Assembly (NCBI GenBank): GCA_030435675.1 | Contig: CM059625.1 | Span: 12,400,001-12,464,000 of the forward strand | Reading direction: 5' to 3' | DNA from: Steinernema hermaphroditum | Taxonomy: Eukaryota > Nematoda > Chromadorea > Rhabditida > Steinernematidae | DNA: 64,000 bases | In this document: one piece after another, positions 44,208-56,207 of the stretch | How positions within the stretch are numbered: position 1 is the first letter of the stretch | How the letters are laid out: every line of letters starts with the position of its first letter | The notes under the pieces: model-generated | What the model was told of the DNA's origin: nothing | What the model saw: only the letters and a program-made list of their open reading frames with translations | The model's database searches: none | Made by a program: the position numbers and the translations under genes

Positions 44208-46067
44208 ATGGGAAGTATCCGTCACAGAATGTCTTCGTCTGTTATGACCGATCAAGAGGCGAAAGCCGCTGTTGACAGTGCGCTGTGTGAAGTAAACCTC
44301 CGAAACGATGAAGCAGTGTTCACAAATGGTAGTGCGGACGAGGAGGCCACCGTTAAGACGTTAGTATTTTGTTTTCATTTTCAACGAATCTATGCACAGA
44401 CTAGATACTCCAGAAGTAAAAGCACTTAGCACGCAACAGATCCTTGAAAAGAGAATCATTTCCTGTGCGCATTTAGGGGATTGTCCTCGTCCTTACAACT
44501 TCCAGAACCAGGAAGCGACGGAAACTTGATCGACACAAGCACGGTTCCCACGGAAACCTCCTATGTTCTGTTCTTTCAAGTAGGTCCTGCCCTTTCTATA
44601 TCCGGATTACCCACTAGGTTCTATTCCCATTCTTCGTCGCTGGCTTCGGAATGGTGCTGGCTGGCATCGTGCTGGACGTGGTTCAGCACTGGCCCTTGTT
44701 CAAGCAGGTCCCCGAAACATTCATTTTGGTCCCGGCTCTTTTGGGACTGAAGGGTAATTTGGAAATGACTCTCGCTTCACGTTTATCGACTTTGGTCAGT
44801 TTCGTTTCTAAAACAATCTAATAGCATTCCAGGCAAATACGGGAAGGATGGACAACGCGAAAGATCGCTGGACGGTCATCATGTCGAACCTGGCCCTAAT
44901 CCAGACTCAGGCAATTGTGGTGGCCTTTCTAGCTTCGTCTTTTGCCATGGTGTTAGCGTGGATTCCACGTGGACATGTCGACTGGGCCCACGCCTCACTT
45001 CTCTGTGCGAGCAGCTTGACTACAGCGTCATTGGCCTCTTTGGTTCTCAGTGTGGTAATGGTAACCGTAGTTCTTCTCGCCAGAAGGTACCACATCAATC
45101 CGGACAACGTCGCCACTCCAATTGCCGCTTCTCTCGGTTAGTTATCCCTATAGACACCAAAGAATCTCCTTTTAGGAGATCTCACTACACTCGCCGTTCT
45201 TTCCCTCTTCGGGTCGTTCTTCTTGAGAGCGCATCTTACCGAGTCGTGGCTGAACGTCGCAGTCATCGTCGCATTCCTATCGGCTGCGCCCTTCTGGGCG
45301 TACGCCGCTTCCAGAGATCGCACTGCCCTCGACGTTCTCGAAAACGGGTGGACTCCTGTGATATTCAGCATGCTCATCAGCAGTGGCGGTGGATTCGTTC
45401 TCGAAAGCGCAATTCGGTCGTATCCTCAAATGGCGGCTTTCCAGCCTGTCATCAATGGTAATTCTGCAGCTCCAATCGGAATGGCCACAATGATTATAGG
45501 AGTTGGTGGCAACTTGGCTGCGGTGCACGCTAGCCGTATTTCGACCTTCTTCCACAAGACGTCCCCTATGGGGACTCTTCCTTTCAAATGGGATTTGAGG
45601 CGGTTTCGTAGTTTCAATAGGGCCTTCTTCAGTTCAGGTATGTTCCCACTGTCCTTGTAGGAAACATCCGAAGATGTGTTTATTCATGATAATCATTATT
45701 TCGCTCCCATGCTGTATTCATACACAGATTGCTCTTTTCAGAGTGGGACGCTCGATCAGCCCGCGTACTCATCTTCCTGGTTGTGCCGGGGCATATGACC
45801 TTCAACTGGCTCATTCGTGTTATGCATCCTGGTGAGGCCCTCTCGAGCCCTCTGTTCACAAGCCTTTACCTGGCAGCCGCTTTGACGCAGGTCACCATCA
45901 TCCTCTACGTGTGTCAGTGGCTCGTCGCTGCCATGTGGAAGAACTCGATCGACCCAGACAACGCGGCGATACCGTACCTCACAGCCTTGGGTGATTTGCT
46001 AGGTACGGTACTGTTAACGAGCGCACTAGTGTCGTTACACTACATTCACGAAGAAGAATTATCGTAA
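44208..46067 (+). CDS. SLC41A: SLC41-family magnesium transporter
   Basis: Exons give two MgtE-like membrane repeats. Repeat 1: [57 protein letters not shown] block ([15 protein letters not shown]), then [15 protein letters not shown]. Repeat 2: [15 protein letters not shown] [23 protein letters not shown] joined to [56 protein letters not shown]. These are the SLC41 signatures. The soluble N-terminus is short and acidic. A 43-bp intron after PVING (about 45,460-45,502) is a multiple of three or stop-free in frame, so a naive reading inserts about 15 false residues. ATG 44208 is first in frame; 44244 is also possible. Confidence 0.93.
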
Positions 46068-46198
46068 GCTTATGTACATAATGAACATGGGTGGTTTTAC
46101 TTATCGGCGGAGCAAATGAAGATTCTTGGTCATAATACGTGATAAATCGATTTGCGTTGTATCTAATTCCTAACACCTAAACAACAACAACGATACAA

Positions 46199-47706
46199 TC
46201 ACGGATCAAAAGTGTACATAAATGGCGATGCACTCTGTTGCTTGAAAGGTTTCGTTCTACTCGACCTTCCCAGACATTCCGGCAGTTGAAGACCCTTGTT
46301 CTTTGTTTGCATCGTTTCTAGAAGAGCTACCATCGCTCGCGTCGAGGCCAAAGCTGTTCCATTACATGTGTGAGGGTGATAACGAGATCCATCTTGAGCT
46401 TTCACCAACAAATCTGAAACTTATTTTGAAAATCATTGAAACTGGACATTTTTAGCATACTAAGACGGCGTGCTTGGAAATCTGTGCAGTTCGAAGCACT
46501 TGACACTTCACCAAACACTTTTCTTCCTGGCATCCAAGCCTCAATGTCAAACTTGCGCGACGCAGGAGCGCCCAATTCATGAGTCGGCATATCCAGCAAG
46601 CGACAGTGGAGTCCAAGCTCTTCAAAGATGCCAGTTTGAATGTTCACGATGCCTTCTAATTCTTCGTCGCTTTCTTCTGGTTTACATACGATAAACATTT
46701 CAACCTGCAAAGAGCTTCAGTATTCGCTATGGAATTCAGTATTATCAATGCACATAAAATAGTTCCGCGAAACTTCATCATTTACCTTCGTGAACTCATG
46801 GACGCGATACAACTTCGCCTCAGAGGCTGATTTGGATATTTCCGGTCGGAAGCATCGGCTGACAGCGACCAGACGCATCGGCAAATCCTCTTCTTTGATG
46901 ACCTTTCCGCGTAACAGCGCTCCAAACCCCATTTCTAAAGACATCAATCACACATCCTGTGTCGAATTCGGCCATACCCGCAGTTCCAGAGAGACACAAA
47001 TCTGCATTATCTTTTAGAGCATACTGTATATTTGTTTGGTTCTCGCGTTGAATGACTCCACAAGCAGCAGTTATACTCTTCTCGACTAGATCGGGCACGA
47101 TGACGGGCTTAAATCCATGGCTAACCACTTTTTCGTGTGCGTAGTTGAGTAACTGCTTTTCCAGATTTGAAAGACCGCCTACAATACACTCTGAATATGA
47201 TGTCATGGGGTGTAGCACATACCGAAAAATGCATAACTTCGATTGCCGGAAGCAGCCGTGGGGAAGAAAAGCGATCTCCAGCCCTTAACCAACGCTTCCG
47301 CCGTGAGAAGATTGCCTTCTCGCTTTTCGGGTCCTATCGTTCTGACCATTCGCGCTGCTGACTCGTCGCCTTCAGGTGCGTCTTCATGGGAAACATTGGG
47401 GATCAGTAGCGCCTCGTCATAAAGCTTCTCCCATAGCTCCGTGTATTTCTCTTCTGCTACCGTTGCATCGTTATAAGTGGCGATATCGAAGTTTCTGATT
47501 TCTTTCCAGGTTGAATGTACGGCATCTATGTCGCCCACTCCCTTCCGAGAAGCGATATTACGCTTTATCGTCAATAGATTTGCTTCGTCCAGAAGATAAT
47601 CGAAATCCAAATCCGGTCGTACAATAGCACGTGTCGATACAGCTACAGAGCTGCATGCTAACCTTCGCCACAGGCACAGAGTCGTTCTGCTCGAGGTCCC
47701 AAGCAT
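46199..47706 (-). CDS. SARS2: Mitochondrial seryl-tRNA synthetase
   Basis: The N-terminus ([20 protein letters not shown]) fits a mitochondrial presequence. The tRNA-binding coiled-coil arm is degenerate, as in animal SARS2. Class II motifs follow: [14 protein letters not shown] with [11 protein letters not shown], then [15 protein letters not shown] (a 44-bp intron removes a false stretch), motif 2 [20 protein letters not shown] with VHEFTKVEMF, the serine-site [20 protein letters not shown] and YDIE-like [12 protein letters not shown], and motif 3 [20 protein letters not shown] with its conserved arginine. It charges mitochondrial tRNA-Ser. The ATG is immediately after a CTTTGTAG acceptor. 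It converges with SLC41 with only 131 bp between stops. Confidence 0.93.
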
Positions 47707-47872
47707 CTACAAAGAGAAAGTAAATACATAATACAAAAAGCATCTTACGGTTCAAAGGTAGATACGACGCAGCGACACACAGATAACGCGACGACAAAAA
47801 CGAAAAAAAAACTTTTATTGGGTTAACCTGTAACTCAACGTAATCAACAAGGCGACAGAGTATCTGGACAAA

Positions 47873-50252
47873 CTATGAATACAAATTCCCCCCTTTCTTC
47901 TTGCGATTTACCAAGTACTTCTGATAGCAAGCTACCGCGTTGTCTACCAAACTTATTATCCCCTCCATCTGAAATGAAGATCCTACTTTACAAATGCAAC
48001 GTTTAGCAATTACATTGTGAGCACCGTATTCGGAATTCAGTGGTACTAATGAAGACATTTTGTATTTCTTCAGAGTCTCCACCATTTCCTTTAACTAAAA
48101 AGCATATGTTTAACAGTACATGATTGAAGCTCGACTCGCCTTTTTTTCCATTTCAGCGGACTGAGGAGGGAAAAAATCCCAAAACCGTTTAATGAGTTCA
48201 TAACATGAGTCATTAACGGCCATCAATTCAACAATCTGACTGCGGCTTAAGTCATTAAGGCGGTTAAAGTTATCTGCATATTTTGAAAGTTTCTTGTCAG
48301 GAATGTGGAGTGGATCATCTCCGGTTTCCATCATAGCCTTATAACGTTCCACGTGGTCCGCCTAAAAATAGAATGAATGGTAAAACATCCTGAACACACG
48401 GAAAAAGAAATCTTCCAACATAAAATCATTATCGCGCAAAGCCACTCTTTTCTTTCTGCACTTATTCCGCTGCAGGACGTGTGGTAAGAGTTTTTCGCAA
48501 CTGCTTTTTCTGGCATGCATCATTGAAGAAGCATGTTCAAGTTATCAATTGAAATCAAGTTATTCAAGGTATCAAGTTCGAAAAAGAGCGCTGAAGAACA
48601 TGGCCAACCATATTTCATTAAGACACTTACTCGACGCTTGGGTTTACAAATGAGCTGCATGAGTGACCTGATTCTTTTAGCTTCTACGGAAGGAACAGTT
48701 TTCTCTCTGTAGCTAACAGCACCATCCAAATCGACGCCAGCAAGATAACGCTCCATGTCAATGCCGCCATAAGCAAGATTTGTACTATCCACAACAATAT
48801 CGCTGTCGTCAAGCACGCTTTTGTTTGAAATGGTACCGGAATTCGAAGTCTGAAAATAAACTGTTGATGATTAACGAGCAACGAAGAACACTAACGCTTG
48901 GTCCTAGGTTATTGTCATCGACATCGGACGCTTTTACAGATATAGTACCATCCGAACAGCTTTGCTTAACGAGCTTCTGCCATCGATCTCCGAGAGCTGT
49001 TTGAAGAATACGACCAGATTGGTAGTTACAGCGTCGAATGAGAAGTGCTTTCGTCGAATCCCGCTTATTATCCATATTTTCGCTTTCCTGGAATCGGTTT
49101 CATCACATGTTCTCCAAAACTATGAGAGTTTACCTGCGGTGTGATGACTCCTAGATCATCACGCAAAGTACTTTCATCCAAAGTCTTCTTAACGTAAGCA
49201 TTCTCGATTATGCGACGCATATCTGGAGTATATCTCTATGTAAAAAACGAAGGAGATGATAGCACACCTGCATCATCAGCCGTAATGCAGGCAAGAAAAG
49301 GGTCGTTCTTGTCACTGCTAGAAGATGCAGGGCGATTTCGATTGAAGTAATATGAGTGGAAGAACTTTTCCCAGAACTTCTCTTCACTGAGCTGCTTTGG
49401 CACTAGTTCTTCATGACGTCTCTCCACTAGAAAATCGAACAGAAGGTTGTTCAATGAACCTCTTGAAGAATATTACCCGAGGGGAAAATCTTGAAGATAT
49501 TTTGAATTGATTCTCTCGATAGGGTCAGCTTCAATCCGTTAGTTCCTTCGGCTTTGATAAGCGATGTCAGGAAAGCGCCAGATACGCCACCATCTTCTTC
49601 CTTCGACTTTTCGTTCTACAAGCCATTGCGGTTACTTCTTTTTGCTTGATGCAAACTATCCGAACCTCTTTCATATAATCCGCCCAGAATTCATTGGGCT
49701 TAACCAGTTTAGTAAGAACCAAATGCCGGTATAAGTCCTTCAAATATTTGTTTTCGCAAAGGGCTTCTTCTTTTTCAGGCGTACATGATTCCACTTGGCT
49801 AATAAGCTAAACACGTCCATATATACGAGAAGCTAGTTTGTACTTTACCGTGGAAACAGCTTCTAGTTGTTCACCTAACACATGTTGCAAGATCTCAACG
49901 AACTGATCACGTTCCGCCAGCAGCTCATCCCTTGTGTGATCAGGGTTCACGAAATGAAAAGACAACGTATTTCCATTGCGAAGTACAAACTGGATGGCAA
50001 CCGATTTCGGAGAACGAGATACCCTTTGACCTGAAAACAATTTTGCATATATAAAAATGTAGACATGCGCCTACGCTCAATTTCTGAGAGGCCGACAGAG
50101 ACAGTGGGCGGCTTCTGATCTTCATTCCACTCGATTCGATCGCCGTATAGATGAAGTGTGCCCACGGGCTTCTTGTCAGAGGCGATGCGATAGGCGAGAT
50201 GCTCGACAGTCAACAGCAAGTCTCGAAACGGCTGCAGCCGATCACTGGACAT
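47873..50252 (-). CDS. GTF2H1: General transcription factor IIH subunit 1 (p62)
   Basis: Minus-strand exons read an N-terminal PH-like domain (VGTLHLYGDRIEWNEDQKPP, then SVAIQFVLRNGNTLSFHFVN), a BSD domain (ENKYLKDLYRHLVLTKLVKP, NEFWADYMKEV), a second BSD (LSEEKFWEKFFHSYYFNRNR) and a C-terminal helical region (SCYELIKRFWDFFPPQSAEM) as in human p62. The order and the two FW motifs match GTF2H1. p62 is a core TFIIH subunit in transcription initiation and nucleotide excision repair (family knowledge). Several introns are 40-60 bp. The linker between the BSD domains and the C-terminus is poorly conserved. Frame intact as far as I can follow. Confidence 0.9.
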
Positions 50253-50499
50253 TGCATAAAACGCCTCTTAAATCGCTTACCGGAATGTTGAGCTGAACTG
50301 AAACGAGAGCAGGAGAAATCACGGAAATACGGTAAAATAACGGACGGACACACGGACAGACGTTCCTGGCAGCACTTGGTCACTGATGGCGCCATTCGTC
50401 GTGAGACAACCGATACACATCTCTGTGTTCACCATTATCCTCCACTCTTGAGTATACACCCAAAAGTGATCACCGTACGTAGAACAAAAAACAGAAGTT

Positions 50500-51660
50500 C
50501 AATTCGGTATTCGATCGAATTCGATTCAATGAAATTCGATGAAATTTGATCGAATACCGGATCGCAAAGCTTGATTTTTTTCTATTTCTCTGCAGTTTTT
50601 GGTAGCAAATGCTAGCGCTGGAGTTGATCCATGCGATGCGCACTGGCGATTCGAATTAGAAGTTCGTTATTCATGTTTATTTTTCAATATTCGATTAAAT
50701 TCGATCGAATACCACCCACGACGATTCGACAACCCAACTAAACAGATGCTCGATGTCTAGAAAATTACTTTGCCTTCTCTGCACTCCGTTGGTATTGACG
50801 TTGCAGACAGACAGTCGCTTTCTCATGTAGTGGCTGAAATTTCTTGGCACAAACATTGAACGTTAATTTTTGGAAACCACATCATTCGCTCAAAAATCTG
50901 CTTGTAAGACAGTAGAAATTTTTGGAACCGTTCGGTCGAAAGACCGAACAAATAATTGACTAGAGGGTGGCTGCTGTAAGCCATTGTCGGTGACGCGGTG
51001 TTTACGGATTGCTGTGATGATGTCCGTCGTGCGTGTTTGGGAATCACATTCCGGCAGACGACTAAAAAAAGTACCGGAAACACAGAAACAAACCAAGCGA
51101 CTGAAAACTTTTGCGCGGATCGACTTCCATGCGCCAAACACACAGCAAATAAGCGAAAAAACGAACAGCGAACAGGACACCAACCGCATACCGATAGCCT
51201 GACTGACCAGTGGGGACATTCAACTTATCTGCACGCGAATGCCTCGAACACAGAGAGTTGCAAAAATGTAGAAAATTCACGTATGCAAAATGCATTTAAC
51301 ACCGGAAAAGCCTACGAGTGTCGGTGCCGGAAGCGGTTCACGGTTCATGAATAAACCAAGTCAATAAAGGAAGTGCTCCGGCCAGTAGTGGCAATCGCAA
51401 TGAACAAAAAAAGCTGGAAAGCACCGTTCACTAGGTTCCATTTGAAAGCATGATCTTTAGGTAAATGTGGTTGCTAGTCGACCCTCCGTAGAAAATTTTG
51501 TGAGGCCGCGGTTACACCGCACTAGCTTAGCGACATATGGTGTGCATGAAAGCATATGTACTGTCATTTCTCATGCACTGGAATAACCAACCCTGTATTG
51601 AGTCTTGCTATGTAACGCTTATCGTCCAGTTGGATTCTGTTGCTTTCTGAGAAAATCGTC
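50500..51660. repeat. Dispersed repeat copy B, with 923-bp block identical to copy C
   Basis: Bases 50,738-51,660 match 55,285-56,207 at a constant offset of 4,547, with very few differences and no gaps noticed. The part 50,500-50,740 matches the NPRL3 intron copy A (around 4,290-4,505) but not copy C. The block contains an open frame (50,998-51,354) ending TGKAYECRCRKRFTVHE, which looks like the start of a C2H2 zinc-finger unit (linker TGxxxY.C..C.KRF) truncated before its histidines. No terminal inverted repeats or LTRs recognised. Confidence 0.9.
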
Positions 51661-52570
51661 ATTCATCGAAATCAAAATCGAAATTCCCCACATTCAAAAT
51701 ATACTTTCACAACAACAACAAAAGGTTCACCTCTCGCAAATGCGTCCTTTTCTAACAAACAGAAAGGGCCTGCAACGAGCGAAGAACGGGGAAAATGCCT
51801 TTCGCTGAATAATATTTTTAGCGCCGATGTTCGCTGAAGCCGAACAGCTTCTGACGAATTCCGTATACTCGCCAAGAACATTGTTCTAGAAGTCACGCGA
51901 AGTGAGTCTGAACTTGCATGCTTGTGAGATCATCACTTTTACTTCCTCCTTCAGATTGCGCCGTGCCAGCTGCGGACAAAGAGTCATACCGCCGGCACGA
52001 CTTTAGAAAAGAGCTCTGTAGTCATACCAGTCATACCAAAGCGAGTGATTACCGTATTTTTGTGTACTTTTGTACGATACGTTAAGCGTAACCAAATGTA
52101 AGGATTTGCAAAGTGAGTGCCTTTTAGGAAACCGGTGAATGTCAGTAACGTCGACCTGTTACCACGACAGCACATATTAAACTTTTTCCATTTCCCCTCA
52201 ACAGAGAATTCTGCTCTGGTTTCTACACAGTCGACCCAAATTAACATCCCGGATTCTACTGGATCCAAAGCAACAGCGACAACGAAATTTTCCACTTCCG
52301 GTGGAACAACCAAAAGTTACATACAATCGTAACAACAACATCGCAAAAATGCGTGACGCATCGCATTATGGTGCATTTACCTATTACACCAATTGATCAA
52401 GCAGAGCGATTTTATCGCTATTCGATCTACCGTTAGTGAACTCTACAGTCCCAAAGGAAACCGACAAATTCGTCAAGAAGAGCAGAGTTCTGGCCATGAT
52501 AGGGAAAAAAGGACATGGTAACTGGGATGTTCTCGTGATTTTAGCTTGCAGGAGAGTTAATTGCAGATGA
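51661..52570. other. Left flank of Lon-like gene, no clear exon
   Basis: About 900 bp between the repeat and the first convincing Lon-like exon. An upstream coding part of the Lon-like gene may lie here (a frame around 52,450-52,550 reads VPKETDKFVKKSRVLAM) but nothing is diagnostic. Confidence 0.35.
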
Positions 52571-54269
52571 CAGTGTCGTTGGGCGCCTTCGGAAAAACGA
52601 AAACGCGAGGAAGGCGTTGGATCTGCCCTGGGGAGTTTTTCATTCGAAAGAAAAGTGAGGGGGCTCAACACATCTAAACTCAAATCCGACTTTAGAGTTT
52701 ACAAACGGAACGGGCGCTTTAGTTGGATGCGTTTCATGAGAGATTTGGAACGGGAATTCATACGGGAACGAGAGTGCATCAAAGCGATTGATTCCCTGAA
52801 ACCTAGAAACATCTTCCTACTCGGACCTAAAGGAGTTCCACAACGCGAAATAGCGATGGAGATAGCCCAGGTGATGGAAAGACCCTTCCAGGAGATAAGG
52901 ATCAATAAGGACTCGAAGGCGGTGGATCTTCTTGGTTCACCTGGGCAGATGGGCCTTGTGATGAGGGCTGTAAAGAAGGCTAGGTGCTGCAATCCCGTGA
53001 TCTTCATTGACGGTCTCGAGGAGGTGGACGACGAGAAGGTTTTGAAGATCTTGATGAATTTGGGAAACCGCGACAGAAATGAGTTCTTTCTCGATAGGTA
53101 AGCGAGCGGCGGCCCATCAAGTTTGCATCATGGCGCGGTCACCCGAAAACACTCGCTGGGAGGCTGTGTTTTAAAGCCAAAAATTTGAGAGGCTGAATGG
53201 CCACAGATCTCGAGAAATACAAAACTTCTCCTTTCAGATACTGTGAGGTTCCTTTCGATCTCAGCAATGTTCTCTTCATCCTTTCTGAGAATCATTGCAA
53301 CGGGCACGACAAGTATGGCAGTTTTGTTCACTTCAAGGCCTTTAACATCTACGAAAGCGGGATGAGAACAGAGGAGAAGATCACCGTGATGAAGAAGAAG
53401 GCGATCCCAAAGCTGATCGCTAAATACGGATTGAAGCCCACCTTCTTCGGTGACCATCAACTGACAGTCATCATTGAGAACTTTATTGCGGAATACGGAG
53501 TTGAGCAGCTAACGGAGGCTCTGACGCTTCTTGGGGAGAAAAAAAACCCGAAGCAAAAAAAGCTGACGATGACCTTCCTGGAGAAACTTCTTGGACAGTC
53601 CCGCAGCTCTATTACGCCAGAAAACTACATTGAGGTGAAAGAGGACAACCAGATGATGGTCGGTGGTGCAAGAGTGCTCGCTGTACTTAGGTCACGACAG
53701 TTGGAGCATTTCAATGGAATGTTTTCACAGTTTTCGGACAAGGACACGATCCATAACAGAACGCCCACTTTGCATACTACAGTAGCTATCTGTTTGAGTC
53801 TGCTGCACCGGTGCGCTGAGAGATACGGTATTGAGCAAAGTATAGAGGTTGGTTACTGCCACCAAATCGCTTCAGATCATGCAATCTACTAATCCTTTCA
53901 GAAGAAAGTTAGAGTTGTGTACGCAAGATGTGATGGCTCATCCACAGGATTCTCCACCTTCCTCTCCCTCTTCTCTCTCTTTTCCGGAAGACGGTTACGC
54001 TGTGATTCGGCATGTAGCGGAGAGGTCAGGTTTAGTGGAGAATTGTGGTCAATCGGAGGCGTTTACCTGAAGTCGCTCGCCGCATATAAGAACGGAATTC
54101 GGAGGATCGTCCTTCCAAGAAGAAATCTCAGGTGCGTGCGAGAGAATATGATCGGATTTATGAAGGTGTGGTTGCTTTGAAAGACAAAGAGTATCCAAGT
54201 ATGTTGCAGGAAATGACTTTTGTTTATGTGAATACGCTCGACGAACTCATCTCTGCCATGGTTCTGTAG
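52571..54269 (+). pseudogene. Degenerate Lon protease homologue
   Basis: Exons near 52,571-53,098, 53,237-53,850 and 53,902-54,269 follow Lon from the AAA+ domain to the C-terminus. SLKPRNIFLLGPKGVPQREI aligns with Walker A GPPGVGKT but lacks the GKT. NPVIFIDGLEEVDD aligns with Walker B but has DG for DE. The block YCEVPFDLSNVLFILSEN matches Lon well, yet the LLDRME arginine is gone. In the protease domain DGSSTG keeps the position of the catalytic serine (DGPSAG), but the catalytic lysine in GGVKEK is Tyr (GGVYLK). A frame change is needed near 54,115 (RRIVLPRRN to KSQVRAREYDRIYEG) before the normal Lon end VNTLDELISAMVL. It retains introns, so it is not retroposed. Most likely a decaying or non-catalytic paralogue. 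Confidence 0.8.
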
Positions 54270-54609
54270 AGGGAACCTAACACGCCGGCATGCTTCAAGA
54301 AACTACAATGCACGAGGGGCAACTAAATACACAACGAATAAAAAACTCGACCATCCCATCACCTATAACCATTTATCGTCCCATGTCAACTCCACTGCAA
54401 CGTGCAGGACGTCTCATAAGAACAGGTACTACCACACCGAAGTTCTTCTGAGTTCGACGCAGGGCATGGCATCAACGCGATGATCTCAGTAGTTTGCACG
54501 GGCACTGAAGAGGCGAAGAGAGTCTTAGTGCAGGAGAAACATCGAAACGTGGAGCATAGCGGGCTGAGCGGTGTGGGCAAGTCCCAGCAACTAGCGGTGA
54601 ACTTTAAGC

Positions 54610-56207
54610 AACCAGCATAATTTGTTTTGATACGCTGCTTTAAGCATGCTCTAGTAAATCTATCAATTTGTAAGTTTAATTTGTAAGGGACAGTGTGCCT
54701 GCTTGTATGTGAATGTATCCATATTTGAAACCATCATCTCTGAATAGAGATGGAATACCACACGCAACGGCTGGAACATACATGGCCAGAATAAACACGG
54801 ATATCGTTTGCCTAATTTGCTTCGCCAGTGCGCATAGAGTAGTTAAATAATTAATCTACGCTTTCGTTACCGGATACCGCAACTTTCAATTCAAAAATTG
54901 AGAGAAAATCCAACGGCTGACTCCAACCGGCTGGGCCAACCGGTTGGAGCCAGCCCTTGGATTTTCTTCCGATTTTTTTTTTTTTTTATTTTGCATCCAA
55001 AGTTTCGAAATCTGAATTCGAAAGTGTAGATCAATTATTTAACTACTCTATGCACACTGGCGAAGCAAATTTAGCCACCGATATTCGTGCTTATTCTGTC
55101 CATGTATGCTCCAGCCGTTGCGTGTGGCATTCCATCTCTGTCTCTGAATCGGAGAAGAAAGGCGAAGTCATACAGTAGCTTCTCGATCTGTTCAAGGCGC
55201 AGATTTCGAAGTTACCTGAACATGTGTGCCTGAAAAAGCTCCATGCAGGAAAGCCATAATCAACGTGGCACGAGCTTCAGGCATCTAAACAGATGCTCAA
55301 TGTCTAGAAAATTACTCTGCCTTCTCTGCACTCCGTTGGTATTGACGTTGCAGACAGACAGTCGCTTTCTCATGTAGTGGCTGAAATTTCTTGGCACAAA
55401 CATTGAACGTTAATTTTTGGAAACCACATCATTCGCTCAAAAATCTGCTTGTAAGACAGTAGAAATTTTTGGAACCGTTCGGTCGAAAGACCGAACAAAT
55501 AATTGACTAGTGGGTGGCTGCTGTAAGCCATTGTCGGTGACGCGGTGTTTACGGATTGCTGTGATGATGTCCGTCGTGCGTGTTTGGGAATCACATTCCG
55601 GCAGACGACTAAAAAAAGTACCGGAAACACAGAAACAAACCAAGCGACTGAAAACTTTTGCGCGGATCGACTTCCATGCGCCAAACACACAGCAAATAAG
55701 CGAAAAAACGAACAGCGAACAGGACACCAACCGCATACCGATAGCCTGACTGACCAGTGGGGACATTCAACTTATCTGCACGCGAATGCCTCGAACACAG
55801 AGAGTTGCAAAAATGTAGAAAATTCACGTATGCAAAATGCATTTAACACCGGAAAAGCCTACGAGTGTCGGTGCCGGAAGCGGTTCACGGTTCATGAATA
55901 AACCAAGTCAATAAAGGAAGTGCTCCGGCCAGTAGTGGCAATCGCAATGAACAAAAAAAGCTGGAAAGCACCGTTCACTAGGTTCCATTTTAAAGCATGA
56001 TCTTTAGGTAAATGTGGTTCCTAGTCGACCCTCCGTAGAAAATTTTGTGAGGCCGCGGTTACACCGCACTAGCTTAGCGACATATGGTGTGCATGAAAGC
56101 ATATGTACTGTCATTTCTCATGCACTGGAATAACCAACCCTGTGTTGAGTCTTGCTATGTAACGCTTATCGTCCAGTTGGATTCTGTTGCTTTCTGAGAA
56201 AATCGTC
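54610..56207. repeat. Dispersed repeat copy C, interrupted by a foldback
   Basis: The left end (54,615-54,710) matches copy A at 4,150-4,240. The block around 55,220-55,280 matches copy A near 4,250-4,300. The block 55,285-56,207 is the near-identical 923-bp match to copy B, including the zinc-finger-like frame. A foldback occupies about 54,741-55,150, and roughly 430 bp present in copies A and B are missing before 55,285. Confidence 0.85.
54741..55150. repeat. Long foldback (arms about 195 bp) inside repeat copy C
   Basis: Left arm 54,741-54,935 and right arm 54,940-55,150 are imperfect reverse complements; for example TGGAATACCACACG at 54,751 pairs with the complement at 55,121-55,134. The centre holds the palindrome CCAACCGGTTGG. 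The right arm has a run of 16 T at about 54,973. It resembles a palindromic MITE or foldback element and carries no gene. Confidence 0.85.
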
